Source of the DNA: Acanthosepion esculentum
Taxonomy: Eukaryota > Mollusca > Cephalopoda > Sepiida > Sepiidae
NCBI GenBank assembly: GCA_964036315.1
Contig: OZ038485.1
Span: forward strand, 103,239,593 to 103,303,592
Direction: 5' to 3'
Length of the DNA: 64,000 bases
Under the pieces are notes generated by a model. That model was given only the letters and a program-made list of their open reading frames with translations, was not told where the DNA came from and did no database searches. Below, piece by piece: positions 29,983 through 40,569 of this stretch. Positions within the stretch are counted from its first letter, which is position 1. Each line of letters begins with the position of its first letter. The translations under genes were made by a program, and so were the position numbers.

Positions 29983-31270
29983 CAAGGTAACCAAAAAAGT
30001 TCTGTCCGTTTTTAAAGGAAAAAAAAGTAAACGCTACACAGTATGTGTAACTTATATTTAGTCTTCGAAGTAATCGCCATTAGCATCCAGCACCTTCTGC
30101 CAACGTATCTCCAGCTGTTCAATGCCGGTTGCGGTAGAACTCGGGGGGGTTTGACGCAAAGAAGTCCGTGAGGGCTTTGCGCAAGTCTGCTTCATTGTTG
30201 AAGGATTTCCCACGAAGATGATTATCCAGGGAGTGGAAGAGGTGGTAATCGGATAGCGCAAGGTCAGGTGAGTAAGGTGGATGGCACAAAGTCTCCCACC
30301 CAAGTTGCTGTATGGTATCCCTGACCACTCGCGCGACATGCGGCCTGGCGTTGTCATGGAGGAAAAGCACACCTTTGCGATTCACCAATGCTGGCTCCTT
30401 CTGGCGCAGTGCCTGTTGCACACGTTTCAATTGCTGCGAGTATAGGTCTCCAGTGACCGTTTGGCCCGTTGGTAGCAGTTCATGATGAACCACTTGACGA
30501 CCTGTTCACCAGACACAAAGCATAATCTTGCGTGGGTGTATAGGCGGTCTTGCTGTGTCAGGGACAGCATCCTGAGGAGACAACCAATGTCTGGAACGCT
30601 TGGGAGTTTCGTACAGAACCCACTTTTCATCACTAGTAAGCACCCGATTGAATAAGGATGTGGTACGGTGGCGAGAAAGCAGCGATGCGCAGGCTGCCAC
30701 TCGTTGTCCCTTGTGGACCTCCAACAGCGTTTGCGGAACCCACTTGCTCAGTTTGTACGTCTTACCTAGGCCGTGCAGGTGAAGTCTCACTGTTTCATCG
30801 GAAACCTTGAATTGTCTTGCAAGTTCACCACACGTTAGACTACTGTCCTCTTCAATGGCCGCCTTCAGGACTCCGTCATTCAAGACCTGTGGTCGTCCAC
30901 TGCGAGGCTCACGATGGAGAGACAAATCTCCCGACTTGAATTTTCGAAACCAACGCCTTGCAGTACGTTCATCCACAGCACTATCCCCAAACGCTTGACA
31001 TATGCGGCAACTTGATGCAGCTGCTGATAAGCCCACTTTGAATTCGAAAAGCAAACAGCCCCGAACGAGATCTCTAGACACTTCCATCCTACTCACAGCT
31101 GTCCGGCTTATAACTGATAGTCAGGCACGGTGCGCGTATTTTTTATAACGTCTGATGTTTCTACTTCCGGCTGTCCGAATTTGAAAACAATTGCTACACG
31201 CATTTCGTATATATTTCAACTTCATTCAATGACTAATCAAAAAACGGACATAACTTTTTTGGTTACCTTG
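29983..31270 (-). mobile_element. Mariner transposon, nearly complete
   Basis: Both ends are present: left CAAGGTAACCAAAAAAGTTC and, as complement of the right, CAAGGTAACCAAAAAAGTTA, with about 30 bp of near-identical inverted repeat. A TA dinucleotide flanks each side (29981-29982 and 31271-31272), the expected target duplication. Length 1288 bp, typical for mariner. It lies in the coding region of a Penelope-like element. Confidence 0.95.
30058..31096 (-). pseudogene. Mariner transposase with one stop and one frameshift
   Basis: About 346 codons from ATG at 31096, the usual length. N-terminal paired-type HTH region: FEFKVGLSAAASSCRICQAF, then RTARRWFRKFKSGDLSLHRE. Catalytic Asp residues: TSDEKWVLYE (about residue 155), LFLHDNARPHVAR, and PYSPDLALSDYHLFHSL; 34 residues separate the last two, so DD34D. 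Normally PDLAPSD; here Leu replaces Pro. An in-frame TGA at 30506-30508 stands where relatives have Trp. A single-base frameshift near 30125 breaks the frame just before the last part (GIEQLEIRWQKVLDANGDYF). All three Asp are kept, so inactivation is recent. Confidence 0.92.
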
Positions 31271-31272
31271 TA

Positions 31273-31420
31273 TTTATTCTCTGTAATTTAGATCTTGCAG
31301 GTGTGTTGTCATTGTTGATAATGTTAGCCTTTTAAAAAAAAATAATAATTCTTGTTCTGATCGACTGGGGTTATGTATTTCTTATATATATCTTTTGACA
31401 CTTAGAGTCAAAAAAGGAAT
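31273..31420 (-). pseudogene. Penelope-like element, part upstream of the mariner
   Basis: Minus-strand text just before the mariner insertion reads NNDNTPARSKLQRIN and joins in frame, after removing the mariner and one TA, with IYEF of 29980. LQR.NVIYEF is a normal Penelope context before GIY-YIG. Upstream text is AT-rich and decayed. Confidence 0.55.
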
Positions 31421-31610
31421 GATAATAATAATATTAATAATAATAGAGTATAAGGGGACAAATTTCTAACTTAATATAAAAATAACGAAAATGAGAAAAT
31501 CCGCAAGCAACTGCTGATACCTCCTGACAAGTGGCCCGAACAATTACAGAAAGTTTCGTCTACAAAGCTCTGGAGTCGAGTTGCTGAGTATAACATCAGC
31601 TAAGTGACAA

Positions 31611-31615
<5 letters not shown>

Positions 31616-31652
<37 letters not shown>

Positions 31653-31671
31653 AGAGAGAGAGAGAGGGGGG
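31616..31671. repeat. (TA)n(GA)n microsatellite
   Basis: About 17 TA units then GAGAGAGAGAGAG and a G-run. The same TA-then-GA order occurs at 39169, 41790 and 51348. Confidence 0.95.
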
Positions 31672-32152
31672 AGGTTAAGCATTTGTCTGTGGTTTACATT
31701 TCAGGATTTCCATCTGGAAAGGTTTAAGTAAGGTAAAGTAGTTTATTCCAACAAACATGCCAACTTCTAGGAAATGTGGTGTCATGGAAGAACGCTAAAA
31801 ACTGACACGCCCTAACAAAATCTGCGTGCAGAGGGAAGGAGGAGAATGAAAAAAGAAGTAAAAATCAAGAACCATTTTTGAAAATAAGAATTAGTTAATG
31901 GTTAAAACAAAATGATAAATAACAATCTTAGATAATTGTAATTGATAAGTCTCAAAGAAAAAGAAGGCCGTAGAAATTTTTTTAACGTGTGAGACAAATT
32001 AGAGCGAGAAAAGTGTGGACGTCTGTTAATAGGTGTAGGGAGAAAGGAAGCAGGCTTGCTACCAGCTGCCTTTTCCCTTTTATTTTACTCACGAAAGAGT
32101 TACATATTGTAATTGATATTTCTTAAAGTGAAAAGGCAAAAAGAAAATATAA
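31672..32152. other. Non-coding, nothing recognised
   Basis: Purine-leaning AT-rich sequence without a supported feature. Confidence 0.45.
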
Positions 32153-32366
32153 TGAATCCATCTTTAAGCCATAGCAATATAATGAAGCCATAGTAATATA
32201 ATGAAGCCATCTTTAAGCCTGAGCAATATAATGAAGCCATAGTAATATAATGAATCCATCTTTAAGCCATAGCAATATAATGAAGCCATAGTAATATAAT
32301 GAATCCATCTTTAAGCCATAGCAATATAATGAAGCCATAGCAATATAATGAAGCCATCTTTAAGCC
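32153..32366. repeat. 49-bp tandem repeat
   Basis: A little over four units of 49 bp, each holding CCATCTTTAAGCCATAGCAA and a shorter internal echo GAAGCCATAGTAATATAAT. Some units lack or duplicate the internal echo, so the array grew in steps. Confidence 0.9.
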
Positions 32367-32689
32367 AGAGCAAATGTTCATACATGCCAATAGTAAATGG
32401 CATGTATGTAAAAGCACCCATCAAAAGAAAAACAAATCTCATAATCTAGTAGATCGCCGGAGTACCATTCCGGGTACTTCGTGGTATTTCTCTGGACAAT
32501 GGGTGTTATTTGGCGACGCACATCTCTTATCTATGTTACATAAATATTATTCTCTACGGCTAATACTAACTTGATATGTTACTTTGTGTGGATTCATGCC
32601 TTTCCAAAAGGATTACTATGAAATGAAAAACTACCCCAGCTGAAAGTTGAATTCTGGTCAAGGATTACATTTTCTTTGTTAACCGTTAA

Positions 32690-33060
32690 GCCAACTCTGT
32701 ATTTGCCAAAATAATATTTATATACTAGAAATATGCATGTAAATTCCACTGTTTCCTCATAATTCTTAAGTTAATGACTGAGATCACGGCGAGTTCTATG
32801 ACAAAATATCCGTAGAAATTTCCCTTTCACATCGTTAAATATTTGAACTTAACTTTAACAAAATATTGTAATAACACTCATAAATATGAATGCTGGTCGT
32901 TATTTTAAGAAGTAAGAGGGTACAAATGAAAATATTTAAAATTGATAACCTTTTCCATTTCACTGAAACAGACGTTAAACACTTCTATCTTCCCTTCTTT
33001 CATTTTCTCACTGGAAACCAAGTAGCGTCTCTGATGTGACTTTTCCGTCTTTCCACGCGA
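32690..33060 (+). repeat. Dispersed repeat R2, copy 2
   Basis: Same orientation as 3180-3525; best match 32800-33050 (GAGGGTACAAATGAAAATAT, TTCCATTTCACTGAAACAGA). Confidence 0.6.
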
Positions 33061-33191
33061 TTAGTACGGAATAGTTAATTTTATGATTTACTGGCAAGGC
33101 GTAACAGTTATGCTAAAGGGGACAAGCAGAGTTATTATTATACAAGCAGGATTATGAGATAATATGTCATGTCTGTCTGACTCTCATATGA

Positions 33192-33530
33192 GGCTCACGG
33201 CCATATCACGTTGAAACACAAGATCTCAGACGATCACCGAAGTTAAACAACGTCGAAGCTGGTCAATACCTAGATGAGTGACCGTTTGGAAAACCAGGTG
33301 CTGTAAGTTTGGATGTGTGGGTGGTTTAATGGATAAAGACACGTAATTGCAAATCGGAGAGCCGAGTTTCAATTCCAGTCGGGTTCATTATATTCTCTTA
33401 TGCGCATATACCCTTGGGAAAGGCATGAATCCACCCCCTAGCTATGGGTTAATAAAATTCTTACAATTTAAAAATATTTAAAAATTTCTACAATCTAAAA
33501 ATATTTTCTGTCTTTAAATAACCTGCAAAA
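33192..33530 (+). mobile_element. 5S-tRNA composite SINE, copy C (clearest)
   Basis: Part 1 (33192-33310, 119 bp) is recognisable 5S rRNA along its whole length: CGGCCATATCACGTTGAAAC, CGATCACCGAAGTTAAACAA, GATGAGTGACC and GGTGCTGTAAGTTT correspond to the 5' stem, box A, intermediate element/box C and 3' stem. Part 2 (33311-33388) is a tRNA-like head: GGTGGTTTAATGGATAAAG as A-box side and GAGTTTCAATTCC as B box. Part 3 is the family tail to about 33530 with CCTTGGGAAAGGCATGAATC and AAATAACCTGCAAAAGC. Two pol III promoter types in one unit suggest a fused SINE. It has about 20 differences from a typical animal 5S, so it is not a functional 5S gene. Confidence 0.85.
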
Positions 33531-33539
33531 GCAAATCCT

Positions 33540-34389
33540 CTCACATCCACACACATTATATATATACATAACTCATCTCTCTCTAATTATAAATATACAT
33601 TGTGTTCCTCAATGTTTGGTACATGGAATTTCATGCACGAGGCAATCATCAGGTGCAGATTGAAAACTATATCATTTTCTGAAGAATTAATGGGGTTTTT
33701 ATTTTTAATCCAGAAGTATTTCTTATCCTAAACTTTATTTTTATAGATACCCGTGTTTATATTATGATTTATTTTGTTTTTTTGTTCGTTTTTTTTTACA
33801 GTGTGAATTATATCTATCACTTTGTACATTCGCATTCGAACGACTTAAGAAAATGGGCTCCCTTTCGTCACAATTCTTAAGCAACCGCTTCCGTTAGAAA
33901 GTAGCACCACTTAGTACAAGCTGGTGACCAACGTCAAACATGTCCATTTCAAACATGTTGCACTGCTCAGTTACATCAAGTAAAAGATGGCCACTTAAGA
34001 AAATGGCTAGCGAACATAAAAAGGCGGAAAATAATTGCATAAAAAGGCACAAGAGAAAAGAGGGGGCTTAAACCACCCTCTGAGTTATGAAGATATAAAG
34101 TAACTAAATTCAAAAGGGTGTGAAAAAAGTGGCAATTACAATGGAGATATATTTATTGTACAAGAGAAAAGTTGGTAAAAGGCTATATCCGTAGAGCACT
34201 TTGCAAAGAACGAGCACACAGAAAGGCCGGTATGAAAACTAGACAGATATTTAATGGTTAAAAAAAAATGCCGGATTCATGGAACTCTAAAGAACAAACG
34301 CATCCGCACTAATTTGCGATCCTGAGACACGTAAAATTTTCTTCACAACAAATAGGAAGATTCAAGAGCCTACTGAAATATCCATCACG
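33540..34389. other. Non-coding; possible retroelement 3' end
   Basis: No gene. On the minus strand at about 33650-33605 CTGATGATTGCCTCGTGCAT followed by GAAAT resembles a hammerhead core, but no Penelope protein is found next to it. The rest is AT-rich and unassigned. Confidence 0.35.
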
Positions 34390-35310
34390 GACAAGATTTG
34401 AGAGAGAGACGAGAGAGCGAGAGACGAGACAGAGAGAAGGAAAGAGAGAGCGAAAGAGACGAGAAAGAGAGGCGAGAGCGAAAGAGACGAGAAAGAGAGG
34501 CGAGAGAGAAAGAGACGAGAAAGAGAGGCGAGAGAGAAAGAGACGAGAAAGAGAGGCGAGAGAGAAAGAGACGAGAAAGAGAGGCGAGAGAGAAAGAGAC
34601 GAGAAAGAGAGGCGAGAGAGAAAGAGACGAGAAAGAGAGGCGAGAGAGAAAGAGACGAGAAAGAGACGAGAAAGAGAGGCGAGAGAGAAAGAGACGAGAA
34701 AGAGACGGGCGAGAGAGAAAGAGACGAGAAAGAGACGGGCGAGAGAGAAAGAGACGGGCGAGAGAGAAAGAGACGGGCGAGAGAGAAAGAGACGGGCGAG
34801 AGAGAAAGAGACGGGCGAGAGAGAAAGAGACGGGCGAGAGAGAAAGAGACGGGCGAGAGAGAAAGAGACGGGCGAGAGAGAAAGAGACGGGCGAGAGAGA
34901 AAGAGACGGGCGAGAGAGAAAGAGACGGGCGAGAGAGAAAGAGACGGGCGAGAGAGAAAGAGACAGGCGAGAGAGAAAGAGACAGGCGAGAGAGAAAGAG
35001 ACGGGCGAGAGAGAAAGAGACGGGCGAGAGAGAAAGAGACGGGCGAGAGAGAAAGAGAGAGACGAGAGAGAGAGAGAGACGAGAAAGAGAGAGAGACGAG
35101 AGAGAGAGAGAGACGAGAGAGAAAAGAGAGAGAAAAGAAAGAGAAAAGAAAGAGAAAAGAAAGAGAAAAGAGAGAGAAAAGAAAGAGAAAAGAGAGAGAA
35201 AAGAGAGAGAAAAGAGAGAGAAAAGAAAGAGAAAAGAAAGAGAAAAGAAAGAGAGGGAAAAGAAAGTAAGGAGAGAGAAAAAGAAAACGAAGAAAGAAAG
35301 AAAATCGAAT
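34390..35310. repeat. GA-rich minisatellite
   Basis: Purine-rich tandem array with successive unit types: about 28-bp units (GACGAGAAAGAGAGGCGAGA) in 34440-34690, about 19-bp units (GACGGGCGAGAGAGAAAGA) in 34690-35050, and short AGAGAGAAAAGAA units to 35310. The 310-340 codon frames on both strands (Arg/Glu-rich or Ser/Leu-rich) are repeat by-products. Confidence 0.95.
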
Positions 35311-35883
35311 ACAAGAAAGAAAAAGAAAACGAAAAAGTCGAAAACCAAGAGTTGAGACTTAAGGCACATCTCTTAAATATATTCTCTAATTCGCAAGTAT
35401 TTACGAGACACGGCTTAAGTTAAACCCACTTTGAAATGATTTGATTATCGTTTTAAAAAGACATTGGTTTTAACCTACCGAGAACTAAACGCGAAAGAAT
35501 GGCAAAAAGACAAACCCTGACTGACAAGAACTTCACTGGAGAATGTATGGAGATACAGATAAAGAGAGAGCTCAGTAATCAGAGCTGCGGTTTTGTTTCT
35601 TTCAGATCCGATTACATAATAGAATGAGATAAATCAACTGTTGAGGGAGAAAGAAATTTGGCGTAGAGTTAGGTTTACCTAGCTAGGCTTGTTAGATCCT
35701 AAGCTGGTGTAGTGAGTTCGATCATCACAGGATACTTTGTTCTTGCAATCTCGTGTCAGACCAAAACTAAATTATAATGAGTCTATCTGGTGACTGAAAT
35801 AATTTAGTACTTCTCACTGGAGATCTGAAATAGCGCTCAGTACCTTCAGTAATCATGTTTTCAGTTGCATAGTAAATCCGGCA
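35311..35883. other. Non-coding, nothing recognised
   Basis: No supported feature; may contain decayed upstream RT sequence near its right end. Confidence 0.4.
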
Positions 35884-36578
35884 TTGCTGGCCGTTGGTCT
35901 CAAAATCGATCTCCAATTTGTTGTTAAGTGGGGTAGGAAATGGTTTGTGAATTTTAATGCATCCAAATCAAAACTGCTGCCATTTAACCACCATAGAGAA
36001 ACGTCCCTGCCTCTTATCAGCATAGTTGATGCTCAGCTCCACGAGAGTGCCTCACTGCTTCTTGGTCTCACGTTCTCCACTGACTTGAGGTGGAACAACT
36101 ACATTGAATCAATAGCTGCATCTACCGCAAGGAAAGTTGGTTCTCTGTGTCGCACCAGAAGGTTTTTCTCATTTGAGTCCATCCTTCACATCTGCAAATC
36201 TACCATTCGTCCATGCATGGAATACTGTTGTCATATATCGTCTGGAGCCCCCGCTGTTCATCTTGAGGTTCTCGACAAAGTCTTATGTGGCTTCCCCGTC
36301 TTTTCTATGAATATTTTCATGGCATCTGCTCTGACGAGCTATTTTCACTGGTGCCCCGACTTCATGAATTTAAGCGTGCTATTAGGTTGGCATCCGGGTC
36401 CCACCCTTTTAATGTCAAAACAGTTAAATGTAACCGCCTCTACTACTCCAACAGCTGCTTCTCTGGAAACTCCTTTCCTCTTACTTGCTTCCCTGATAAC
36501 TATAATCTTCAAAAATTTAAATATAATGTCAACACCCATAGGTGTTGATATGCCGCTAACCAAAAAAAAAAAAAAATA
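35884..36578 (+). pseudogene. Non-LTR retrotransposon RT thumb and C-terminus
   Basis: The frame 35884-36280 is open and reads KWGRKWFVNFNASKSKLLPF, then LLGLTFSTDLRWNNYIESIA, STIRPCMEYCCHISSGAPAV and LEVLDKV. Then a deletion and frame change leads to GFPVFSMNIFMASALTSYFH, while the alternative frame 36285-36548 has YEYFHGICSDELFSLVPRLH and KFKYNVNTH. It ends in a poly-A run at about 36563-36578. 5' truncated, with lesions only in the second half. Confidence 0.8.
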
Positions 36579-36595
36579 ACCAATATGAACATTAT

Positions 36596-36650
36596 ACTTT
36601 AGTCTGATGAAGTCCCTTTACAGGACGAAACGCGTTACATAGATTTTCTA
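36596..36650 (+). ncRNA. Hammerhead-ribozyme-like motif (Penelope-type)
   Basis: CTGATGAAGTCCCTTTACAG continuing GACGAAACGCG contains the hammerhead core CTGATGA, a GTCC/GGAC helix II with a 7-base loop, and GAAAC. This matches the motif reported at the ends of Penelope-like elements. No clear GTC-type cleavage triplet and helix III can be placed in the following bases, so activity is doubtful. It directly follows the RT poly-A. Confidence 0.45.
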
Positions 36651-36831
36651 CTTAGTCATTCAATTATCCAACATTGTTTTGATATATAGAAATTTATACA
36701 GCATATTCCCCCATAAGATATAACCTGAAACAAGTCTGTCATTGTCTGCACTGCCATCTTTTATCATCTCCCGAAATCGAAAGGTGTGATTTTTTTGGTG
36801 GAGTTTACTTTCCTAATGGTTAAAGTACCCG

Positions 36832-36915
36832 CTCTTCCTAAGCGGCTCCCTAAGTATTAGCCAAGCTTAACGCTGCTTAACCTCCATAATTGAACGAATG
36901 GTTCCAGTGTAATTT
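36832..36915 (-). repeat. Diverged 5S-like fragment
   Basis: Plus strand CTAAGCGGCTCCCTAAGTAT, GCCAAGCTTAACGCTGCTTA and GGTTCCAGTGTAATTT align with the complement of 5S from box C to the 5' part. No tRNA-like head or tail is seen next to it. Confidence 0.55.
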
Positions 36916-37089
36916 AACAATAAACTCACTTAAGAGAAAAATTTCAAATAGGGAAGCTCCCTCTCCTTTGAACATCGATGCAACACAATCTTCCATGCCT
37001 CATTGCCACACAATTTGAAAATATACCTATATGGCTGTAAGTTTCACTCATCTTAACCAATTGCTTAAAAAATAATTATAACAAGATAA

Positions 37090-37690
37090 ATTTGAGATAC
37101 AAACATCAAACAGATGCAAAAGTTCAAATATCTAGGAAGCGTTTTAACAGAGGATGGAAAACGTGACACCGAGATCCGAAGACGCATTGGAATAGCGAAA
37201 GATGCCTTCCAAAAGGCTAAGCAAAGTGTCGAGAAACGGAAAGAATTCGTTAGAAACAAAGGAAAGAGTGCTGGATTTCTATGTGGTGTCCATCCTCTTA
37301 TATGACAGTGAATGGTCGATAATTTCCCCAAGGATGATGAAAAAACTAGAGGTAGCAGGAATGCGGCTCGACAGAAGGATACTAAAACTTCCGTGAACGG
37401 AATGAGTAAGCAACACGGAAGTCTTAAAGAAAATGGCAACAAAAAGAACACTTATACTCAAAATCAGGAAAAGACAGCTGAAATTATTTGAACACAAGGA
37501 AGGTTTGGAAAACTTAACCCTCATGGTTCATATTGCGGGCCAGAGAGATAGGGGAGTGTGGATCAGGAGCCTTAGCAAAGGGACGAAAACTGTAAAAAGC
37601 CACACAAGACAGAGTTGTAGTGAGCCATGATTGCTAATGCCCTGAAAGGAGACAGCATTTAGAAGATTGTTATAAAAGTCAAGTGACGGA
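37090..37690 (+). pseudogene. RTE-type retrotransposon C-terminal part
   Basis: Plus-strand frames read QMQKFKYLGSVLTEDGKRDT, EIRRRIGIAKDAFQKAKQSV, then after a frame change ETKERVLDFYVVSILLYDSE and SPRMMKKLEVAGMRLDRRIL, then MATKRTLILKIRKRQLKLFE and KEGLENLTLMVHIAGQRDRG, ending near MIANALKGDSI at 37660. This is the order of the RTE-clade region after the RT core. Three frame changes break it. Confidence 0.8.
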
Positions 37691-38129
37691 TAAAAGATTT
37701 GTTCTTACCTTACCCGGTTGGTAGTATATGCCGACAGGTAAGAACCCCGCTTCGTCCATCACAAAGGGACTACCTTCCGAAGGAATATTTGCAACTCGAA
37801 TATAAACAGATGTCTAACTTATTTCACTATCATATGAAACTTCTATTTAACATTAAATAACCCAATAAAAGGGTTGACATGTCGTTAAATTAACCAACCA
37901 AATAGAAAATCCTTCTCACTATAGATGTTAGTAATCTCAGTATACGATTTCTTTCGTTTATTCTTTCCGTCGGTGACTCATGCGTGTTGCACACGAACCA
38001 TAATTTTTAAAGTGTGGTAAAAATAAGGAAGCTTAAGAAAAGAGTCTACTATTGAGCAAGACGTCTGTGGAAAGTCCTAATCTAATATCTTATGCATTTA
38101 TGATTAGTTTAAATTTTTTATTTCACATT
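37691..38129. other. Non-coding, nothing recognised
   Basis: No supported feature. Confidence 0.45.
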
Positions 38130-38192
38130 CAGTACACCCCCTGCTTGTCAGTGGCTCTGTTGCCATACTTGGGGTGAAATTATTAAAAAAAA
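38130..38192 (+). repeat. Non-LTR 3'-tail fragment
   Basis: CATACTTGGGGTGAAATTAT followed by A-run equals the 3' end of the 0.7-, 15- and 24-kb RT elements; the RT part has been lost. Confidence 0.55.
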
Positions 38193-38329
38193 AATTCCGG
38201 ATATGCAAAAGAGAAGCCATAAAGTACTTGAAACAAAATGGCTATTTTTGTAGTGATTTTATTTCATATTTATGTTATAATTTTCGAATAAATAATATAT
38301 ATATATATTAGTTATATGCATATCACTCA

Positions 38330-39140
38330 ATAAGAATTCTAGTGGAAAATCGGGCAAAGATACTCCATATGTCAAGAGTAGAATTTGTGAGCAAAACATT
38401 TTGCTTTACCAAAAGTAGTAGTTAACACCTCATTGGGTGAAGGGGATGGATAGACTTACTCTTATTTAACACACTATTACAGAGCCGTCAGTAGTCAGGA
38501 GAGCCAAACTTGTTAGAAGTAACGAGGTGTTTCATTGTGTCCGCAAATACTTAGCCTGTTTGAGGACACGTTTGCAATTATTACGAGCAGACACAAATAG
38601 GTTTCTGTTGTGATCTGAACTATCACGATGGAACACCCGGAAAAGTGATTCCTGTGGGCTATAGCAGCACAACACGCCGGCGTGAATCAAGTAAAATATT
38701 GAAGTTTTACTTAGTGTTTCCGAGAAGAAACAAAACTTTCTTGTAGAATAATTTTCTACAAGAAGAAAACTGTAGCACAATTTCTCAATAAGAAAGTTAA
38801 GAATCTCAACCCTAATGACATCTCGAAGAAAGTTACGAAATGAATCCCAGTCGGTAAGCTGGTAGTTCTTCTCTAATAGACAACGCAAAAGAAATAAACT
38901 ACTGCGTGATCCACATTGCTAAGAGGACAAAGTTGCGGCGATCGACAAGTGCTGGGCGAGGAGATAATAAATAAATTGGATAAAGAAGCAAGTTGCTCAT
39001 ATTTATTCGGAAAACGAGTAGGGAAATCCACTATTTGACTAAGAGACTTAGTAACAGAAAAAACTGATAGTCGGAACACCGGCAACATTAGAATATTTAA
39101 GCCACTTGACGTGATGAGCATTATAATCTTTGTGAACATT
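38330..39140 (-). pseudogene. Non-LTR endonuclease end and linker to RT
   Basis: The minus-strand frame 39139-38873 includes LSQIVDFPTRFPNKYEQLAS, SLSNLFIISSPSTCRSPQLC and PLSNVDHAVVYFF, the C-terminal part of an APE-type endonuclease ('QIVDFPTR ... LDLFL ... SDH'). The next frame (38888-38532) carries the linker (DWDSFRNFLRDVIRV, SDHNRNLFVSARNNCKRVLK). DNA of the linker aligns with 28110-28535, so both are from one family. The usual SDH catalytic triplet reads VDH here. Confidence 0.7.
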
Positions 39141-39168
39141 TCATTTTTGTATTTGGTGATTTTATATT

Positions 39169-39170
39169 TA

Positions 39171-39232
<62 letters not shown>

Positions 39233-39234
39233 GG
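39169..39234. repeat. (TA)n(GA)n microsatellite
   Basis: About 22 TA units followed by (GA)n. Confidence 0.95.
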
Positions 39235-39639
39235 GAAGATAGATTTCTTATATTGTCAGAAATTTTGTCTAATATATTACAGCCCTGAGAAGGAGGAGAG
39301 CGATAAAGGAAAAGCGATAGCTGGCAGAGTGCAATAACTAAAGCCGAAAGCACATGAAACATTCATCTGCGGACTCGAGAGACAATTCCCTTGAAATTGG
39401 AAGATTTTCCAGGATATAAACACCGAGACCATGTTTATGTATGCTAGACTCTTTTCGACAAAAAGGAACAGAAAATTCATTGGCAGCCATAAAGGAACTT
39501 AAATTAGTGTCGTACGAAGATATCTCGTGAACGTTCCAAGAGAAAAGGTTCTACATTCCAGATGTTGGAACGTATTCCACAAATATTGGAGAAAGGAAGG
39601 TTGATGGCGTGTAGGTGATTTTTGTTTACTAGTTTACTA

Positions 39640-39861
39640 TCATTTCTTTTCCATGTATCTGTCTTGAGATGATTTTGTTAAGACAACAAAGAGCAACACA
39701 ATTATCACTATCATCAATGGCAATATAAACTGGCCATAATGAGGCCTCATGGTTACCCGCCAGAAATACATGCAGGGACACCTACCCATGCGTTGCATGG
39801 TATTACAAATACCCGATATCATGCAACTGTTGATCTCAGCAGCCTCTCTAAGCGCTGCCAA
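39640..39861 (-). other. Weak ORF with a possible signal anchor
   Basis: A minus-strand 73-codon frame holds MRPHYGQFILPLMIVIIVLL then FVVLTKSSQD, a short basic start followed by about 17 hydrophobic residues, like a type II membrane anchor. The inner ATG has an A at -3. There is no clear donor, and a stop follows soon. No second exon was found. Kept as a weak candidate only. Confidence 0.15.
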
Positions 39862-39964
39862 AGATTACCGTGCATCACTTTTCAGTCAAACATCTGACTC
39901 AAACTTTCTCGCAAATGTGACATGAATTCTCAGAACTTAATGCAAGTTCGTAATTGGTCGCTGC

Positions 39965-39970
<6 letters not shown>

Positions 39971-40042
<72 letters not shown>
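39971..40042. repeat. (TG)n microsatellite
   Basis: About 36 pure TG units. Confidence 0.95.
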
Positions 40043-40046
<4 letters not shown>

Positions 40047-40241
40047 CCGCCATGAATCTATAAATGGTGAGGCAAGTCAGATAAAATATATTTATCAAAA
40101 ACAGACAGGGATTGTTTTGTATTACGTCTTAAGATATTAAAAAAATAATTAAAAACATATTTGTTGTTAAAAATACTTTCTTATTCGTCATGAGGCTACG
40201 GACATTGATTTGCCTACGTAAGTATTTGCCATTTTGACTTA

Positions 40242-40569
40242 CCGTAATTCCCCCATATATAATACGGATTTTTTCTAGAAAATAAGCAAAATCAGGATGC
40301 GTATTATGCACAGCTACAAAAAAACTTAAAAATTGTAAAATAAAATAAGAATTATCATAAAACTAAATTAGAACAATATTATCCTATGTTTAAATCATTA
40401 TTTTAAATAAGAGTAGGAAACGCTGGCCGTAATGAAATTGAAGAGATACAATTTATAAGGCTTGATTACCAAACAAGGAGTGCGTATTATGCATGAGTAG
40501 AAACATTTTCAGCACAATTTTAGGTGTGCATATTATGTATGAAGGGGTATTATACATGGGGATTTACGG
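40242..40569. mobile_element. MITE with about 26-bp TIRs
   Basis: Left end CCGTAATTCCCCCATATATA and, as complement of the right, CCGTAAATCCCCATGTATAA; the sequence is flanked by TA on both sides (40240-40241, 40570-40571). 328 bp, AT-rich, no ORF. Internal echoes of GCGTATTATGCA (40299, 40480) resemble the terminal motif. TA target and CCGTA ends suggest a Tc1/mariner/pogo-type MITE. Confidence 0.75.

Noticed and set aside
30427..30633. Separate small genes inside the mariner
   Set aside because: They are alternative-frame shadows or pieces of one transposase broken by a stop and a frameshift.
33192..33310. Functional 5S rRNA gene
   Set aside because: About 20 differences from animal 5S, single copy, no T-run terminator, and it continues into a tRNA-like SINE body that recurs elsewhere.
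34362..35423. Ser/Leu-rich and Arg/Glu-rich frames of 309-341 codons
   Set aside because: By-product of the GA-rich minisatellite; open on both strands at once.
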